Positions 8,273 through 12,290 of a stretch of 12,290 nt of DNA are shown here, piece by piece. The notes below the pieces were generated by a model. That model was not told the DNA's origin and made no database searches. It saw only the letters and a program-made list of their open reading frames with translations. Source of the stretch: Candidatus Peribacteria bacterium (GTDB lineage Bacteria; Patescibacteria; JAEDAM01; Absconditabacterales; Absconditicoccaceae); assembly GCA_031261265.1 (NCBI GenBank), contig JAISKI010000057.1:1-12290 (forward strand), in the 5' to 3' direction. The position numbers and the translations under genes are program-made. Position 1 is the first letter of the stretch. Each line of letters begins with the position of its first letter.

Positions 8273-8709
8273 CTCAGAAACTCCCCCTTTATCCTTTTCG
8301 CCTCTCTCAAATACGCCCCATCAGAGAAAAAACTACGTTGATTATCATTAGCCACTCCCACCTCACAGTCAGGAATCACATGTAAATGAAGATGATCAAT
8401 AGATTTCCCTGTCTTACTCTGGGCGAAAGCATCCCTCAAAAGAATTACACACCCCGAATGGTGCTGTTGTAATTTTTTGTCCCACTCTTCTGCTAAAGCT
8501 CGGAGTTCTTTCTCTTCTGCTTTTTTGAGCTCTTTGAGAAAAATCACATGACGCTTGGGGATGATGAGAATATGATCTCTACTGTAAGGAGCTCTAGCAG
8601 GGATCACAAAAAAATACTTTCCTTCCGCGATAATTTCCGCAGTATGAAAATTACAAAAGGGACAATAGGTATCCTGAAGAGCTGTAGCAAGTCGTTGACG
8701 ATAAAGCAT
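8269..8709 (-). CDS. HIT-family nucleotide hydrolase/transferase
   Basis: 146 residues, a usual HIT length, starting at ATG 8709-8707. The histidine triad is HLHLHVIP (H106, H108, H110). The preceding RDHILIIPKRHV strand (residues 44-54) is also typical, and an N-terminal CPFC (16-19) resembles the half zinc site of many bacterial HIT proteins. HIT enzymes hydrolyse or transfer nucleoside monophosphates from dinucleotides or phosphoramidates; the specific substrate is not evident. This is the only full-length enzyme gene here with no TGA codon. Its stop TAG (8271-8269) shares a CTAG palindrome with the stop of the convergent surface-protein gene. Confidence 0.88.
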   Translation of the reverse strand: MLYRQRLATALQDTYCPFCNFHTAEIIAEGKYFFVIPARAPYSRDHILIIPKRHVIFLKELKKAEEKELRALAEEWDKKLQQHHSGCVILLRDAFAQSKTGKSIDHLHLHVIPDCEVGVANDNQRSFFSDGAYLREAKRIKGEFLS

Positions 8710-8743
8710 ACTAGTAAGAAAAGAAATTGAAAAAGCTGACAGG

Positions 8744-8771
8744 AGTATAGGTATTTTTTTTACAGAATCCA
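8744..8771 (-). promoter_or_regulatory. possible promoter for the HIT gene
   Basis: Minus strand: TGGATT (8771-8766), 16 bases, TATACT (8749-8744). The -10 matches consensus at 5 of 6; the -35 is weak. The predicted leader is about 28 bases. Confidence 0.35.
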
Positions 8772-8788
8772 GAGAGAAATGACTCCTC

Positions 8789-8816
8789 TTGCATTTTCAC
8801 TCAAAAATCCTACACT
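8789..8816 (+). promoter_or_regulatory. promoter for the DUF4012-like gene
   Basis: TTGCAT (8789-8794), 16 bases, TACACT (8811-8816). A start 7 bases downstream of the -10 falls on the ATG at 8823, so the transcript is probably leaderless. Confidence 0.5.
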
Positions 8817-8822
8817 CCAGCC

Positions 8823-10430
8823 ATGAAATCACAGCGTTTTGCCATCACCTCCTCAGCCTCTGCGAAAGGACAACGAACCGCAAATGTACGAGCCTATTGT
8901 GGATTACTCTTTTTTGCATTCTGTGTTTTCGCAGTGTATTCAGGAGTGATTAATATGTTATTTGCTCCTAATAAAGTCGATATTTTTACCAAAGATTTGA
9001 CACAGATTGCTACCTATTTTCTCCCTGTAGATAGAGAAGTCTCCGAAAAATTACTCACACTTGACGATATCATCCAGTCCTATCTCCAGGGAGACAATGT
9101 CCTCCAAACTAAAACGGACGAAATAGAAGAACTCTGGCTCTATATCACAGAAAAAAAAGACTACCTTTCGAAGTTGGGATTCAAAAATTATGATGCCTTC
9201 ATGAATTTTATCGCCGAGGCATATGAAAATAGGAACGAAATCTACACTCTCCTCTGAAAAGAGCAAGCCTTCAATTATCTCGTACTCCTCCAAAATGGGA
9301 ACGAAAAAAGACCTAATGGCTGATTTTTCTGATCTTTCGCTTTCATCACCCTTGAGGGTGGACATTTGACTCATGTCGAAGTAGTTGATTCCTATTTCCC
9401 AGATTTTATCGCTCCCACCACCAGACTTCCACTACCTTCACGGGCAGCAAAGGCTTTTGATACAGAAGTAATGGGATTTATCTCCGCTAATAAATTTGGA
9501 TTCACCAACATGGATGGAGAGAGAATAAAAACCCTCTACGAACGCATCTTCAATGAAACGTATCAACAAGACAAAGTCGACCAAGTTATCGATACTAAGC
9601 AACGAGAGACACTCCACAATTCTTTCATTAAAGGAATTTTATTTCTCAATTCCCATCTAGTAAATGAACTCCTCCCAAGTTTCACCCAAAAGGAACGAGA
9701 ACGACAATTTATCAATGCATCCGTGGATCTCATCAGAGGAGAAATCAGAACGAATAAAAAAGAAGTCTACATCCAAAAGGTAATGCAATACTTTGATAGC
9801 AATAAATTCCAAATAGTGAAAAATCTGATTAACAATCGAAAACCACTCACCGAAAAAAAATATCTCAATGTCTATCTTTCCAATATCTCCACAGGACTCC
9901 AAACGTTTCTCCAAGAAAATAATTTTAATACTGTTTACTCTGATGATACCATCTACACTCGAGAAATCAATACTTCCTACAATAAATCTGATGGATTCAT
10001 CTCCAAAGAAAATACTCTCCTCTACTCCACTGGGAAACAGATTTTCACAAGTTCTAAGGATGAGATTCCCCTTTCTGGTCTTTCTGCTGGTGACTACACC
10101 CTCCAAATCACCTACGATTTCAACGTACCAGATCAATATTTCAGCTTCATCAAAAATCTGGAACAGCAATACGAAATCACCCTCACCGAGAGAGAAAACC
10201 ATATTTTAGTCCTCTGACCTGTAGAAAACCCTGGTCACGCCACCCCCAACCGACGAGAAAACAAAGGAACCTTATATTTTCCCTCCCGTTTACAAGTGCT
10301 AGCAATCCGCGGAGATATCAAGGAAAGCGACCAATTTGAAACAGATTTTTCCAAAGGATTGCGTTATCTCATTGGAACAAATGCGAATCATACTACTAAA
10401 CAAGTGTTTATTGATTTTAGAATTCCATAA
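8823..10430 (+). CDS. membrane-anchored DUF4012-like protein
   Basis: 535 residues with TGA glycines at 9255, 9321, 9330 and 10215 (residues 145, 167, 170 and 465). A basic N-terminus precedes one membrane segment (about residues 25-48, AYCGLLFFAFCVFAVYSGVI), with the remainder likely outside. The segment YLVLLQNGNEKRPNGGFFGSF (residues about 151-172, both Gly before and after FF encoded by TGA), followed by a GGHLTHVEVVDSYFPD strand, matches the core of DUF4012: LxLxQNxxExRPxGGFIGS. Residues 175-440 are largely helical and include helices rich in Lys and Glu; the tail (GPVENPGHATPNRRENKG onward) is beta-like. Family function is unknown; members are often near surface-polysaccharide genes, which fits this window. 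It has its own promoter and no Shine-Dalgarno, and it ends 28 bases before the stop of the convergent gene. Confidence 0.72.
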
Positions 10431-10458
10431 AAAAATCTAAAAAGCTGATGGGTAGCTC

Positions 10459-12290
10459 CTAAAGCAGAAACAGACACAGGCACCCGTCGCGACTACTGCC
10501 CTTGCTCAGTTCACCTCTTGTCCCAATCCATCCATAGTACCATCTACTGTCTGAACTGTCTGAACCCGACGCCGAACCGAGATAGCCAAATCTGCCTTTG
10601 TCTCATTGCTTACCGCTGGAATCGACATACCCACTACTCATTGACATTCATAGAAGAATTGATAAAATATTACCTCATTTGCATCTCTCTCTTTCTTTAT
10701 ACCCTCCTACTAAAGCTTGCATCGCTTTTTCCAAGTCCTCTTTCATCACAGGTTTTTTTCCCTGTTTATCACATTCTGCTTTATAGGCATCTAAACTGTA
10801 ATAGTACTCATCCTCTCCATTGTAGTCAGCTTTCCAGAGTCCTTTTTGATCGCTTGGAGTAGCATAACCTTGCTGTTTTGGAGTTCATCGTTCCACATTT
10901 TGAGGGATAAGTTTCTTTAGAGAAAATTTCACTCCTCAAATTTCTACATAATTGGTACCAAATTTTACTGCCTCTATCTTAGCTCTATTCTCTGGAGTAT
11001 CCATATCGTTGTCTTTGAGAAATTGCAGGGCTTTTGTTTTCCTCTCTTTTTCAAAGTACAGATATTTCTCTTGAGAAGTAATGTGCTGTTTTCCCTGATC
11101 GTACTGAAACACATGAGTAGTAGATCGTATGGTATCTGAAAGTTTTTTGAGTTTGGGAAAAATGGTAGCATATTCTGTTAGAGTAAGCGAAGGAAGTTTT
11201 GCCTTTCCCTCTAATTTTTGCAGGAAATAATACGAGTCTAAAGGCTTACTCTCATCAATGATGTTTGCAGAAATCGTGATCAGTTTTGCTTTGATCTCTG
11301 GAGCTACATTTGTGAGATTGAGGGTAATATTTCCATATCCACAGAGTTTCTTTACTTGATCATAGGTAGAGTTTTTATCTAACACAAAAGTTGGTTTGTC
11401 TCCGATGAGGACTGGATTATCTGAGAGATAATTTTGCAGTAAGGTTTTTTGATCGGGGAATGGTGTAATCGTCCCATCTTTTCGGAGAACGGATCCTGGA
11501 GGAATCAACGCCTGTAAATCGCTATCCACTCCGTTGATAGGATAGTGGTTGGCAAGCTCTACTAGGATATCGATGAGTTCTTGCTTGTGAGTATCTCAAG
11601 TTTTATTCAACATATCATCGATAGAACTATTTTTGTAGCCTTTGAACTGATGGAGTTGTTTGGAAACCGTGTTGTACTCTATCGTATACCGAGCCTTTGC
11701 TGTAGTGCTAAGAGGATTTTTGTCCTGAGTACGGATGGAAAAAATTTTCGTAGTTCAGTTTTTTACTCCATTTCGGTAGCCTGTAGCAGTTCCTACACAG
11801 TGATCTTGGCTGTCAGATTCTGCTACTAAGTGCTGTTGTGCTACCAATTCCACTATACTAAATCTCCCTACTTTAGCGACTTCTGTGACAGGAAGATCTT
11901 TTTCATCTAAAAAGTTTCTATACAGATCTTTAATTTCTTTGGTATGCTGTACATGGAGTTTAAATCGTTCATTGATCCCATCTCTCTGCACAATATCGGC
12001 AACTTTCTCTTTGAGATCGGTTTGCCATGAAGGGTCATTCGTTAGTAAGTTTTCTTGGGCTTCTATCTCTGCCAAAGTCATTTTCACTTTTTTTCTTTCT
12101 CTTTTTTGTTCTTTATCTTTGGTGCTCTGGAGTCTCTGGATAGCCTCTATTTTGGTAAGTTCTCCTCCCAGGGTACGGAGTTTCTCTTTAATGTCTCCTA
12201 TGAGCGTGTCGGGATCTCCTCCGTTATCTAAGTAATTAGTCAGCTTTTTTGTAAAATTTAGTTCAAGTTTGGTTGCTTTTGAGCCATTTT
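10459..12290 (-). CDS. large PcfJ-like protein, N-terminus beyond the window
   Basis: Open from the window edge to TAG at 10461-10459: 609 residues here, with seven TGA glycines (11757, 11598, 10938, 10887, 10677, 10650 and 10605, upper coordinates). The first 75 residues are charged and helical (KEKLRTLGGELTKIEAIQRL...KREREKK). Around residues 163-230, QDHCVG (H163, C164) is followed by KN-TGA-TTKIFSIRT, then YNTVSKQLHQFKGYKN. The HCVG / G-x-x-x-I-x-S-x-R / Q-x-x-G-x-x-N series is the PcfJ-like pattern, and one TGA falls on its Gly. The rest is a helical region with no family I know. PcfJ proteins were described on conjugative plasmids, but role is unknown. The final 80 codons are doubtful: a second frame is also open there (see findings). 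Confidence 0.55.
10684..10692. repeat. short (TC)n/(GA)n dinucleotide run near the 3' end of the PcfJ-like gene
   Basis: TCTCTCTCT on the plus strand, read as AGAGAGAGA on the coding minus strand (codons for KERER). It precedes a region where a second reading frame is open to 10437. Gain of one GA unit would shift reading into that frame; loss of one would give a stop within a few codons. Confidence 0.5.

Noticed and set aside
1630..8740. Exact 12-mer GTCAGCTTTTTC at 1630-1641 (+) and 8740-8729 (-), with similar sequences at 4825 and 12239
   Set aside because: The last two are coding (Lys-Lys-Leu-Thr). Several identical 12-mers are expected by chance in 12 kb searched on both strands, so I see no support for a shared regulatory site.
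10518..10862. Plus-strand open frame of 114 codons with hydrophobic stretches
   Set aside because: It lies opposite the 3' part of the PcfJ-like gene and its composition (Leu/Ser/Cys/His-rich) is that of an antisense shadow.

Overview
The window reads as a chromosomal segment of a Patescibacteria/CPR bacterium that translates TGA as glycine (translation table 25; Candidatus Gracilibacteria or Absconditabacteria). With the standard code most genes fall into fragments. Read with TGA=Gly they join into ten full or near full-length proteins. The recoded codons land on known glycines: the SAM-binding loop of a methyltransferase, the GPC.TGYHVPT motif of a FISUMP domain, the NGGF.GS motif of a DUF4012-like protein, and the post-RRGDY region of a GT11 fucosyltransferase. 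I count 37 in-frame TGA codons, and every gene ends in TAA or TAG. The DNA is AT-rich and tightly packed, and none of the ten visible starts has a Shine-Dalgarno sequence.

Layout. 1-105 (-): 5' end of a coiled-coil-like gene. 300-3660 (+): small lipoprotein, DNA polymerase III delta subunit (holA), polysaccharide pyruvyl transferase (CsaB-like), GT11 fucosyltransferase. 3655-4626 (-): family 2 glycosyltransferase, convergent with the fucosyltransferase. 4704-6488 (-): a probable two-gene operon of a DEDDy 3'-5' exonuclease-like protein followed by a Trm9/ALKBH8-like SAM methyltransferase. 6662-8272 (+): a secreted mosaic protein with S-layer homology (SLH) repeats, a thrombospondin type 1 (TSP1) module, a beta-rich region and a C-terminal FISUMP domain. 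8269-8709 (-): HIT-family protein. 8823-10430 (+): membrane-anchored DUF4012-like protein. 10459 to the window end (-): large PcfJ-like protein lacking its N-terminus, whose 3' end is open in two frames.

How they may fit together (inference). The pyruvyl transferase, two glycosyltransferases, the SLH protein and the DUF4012-like protein suggest a cell-surface theme. In other bacteria CsaB pyruvylates the secondary wall polysaccharide that SLH domains bind. A TSP1/FISUMP protein displayed on such a glycan is a plausible adhesin for a host-dependent lifestyle. HolA, the exonuclease, the methyltransferase and the HIT protein are housekeeping-type genes between the surface genes. Seven intergenic sites fit a TTGNNN-16/17-TANNNT promoter pattern and one weaker site has TGGATT at -35; seven of the eight have a 16-bp spacer. 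No RNA genes, insertion sequences or CRISPR arrays were seen. No gene-free stretch exceeds 300 bases; the longest, 106-299, holds a minus-strand promoter candidate and no gene I can support.
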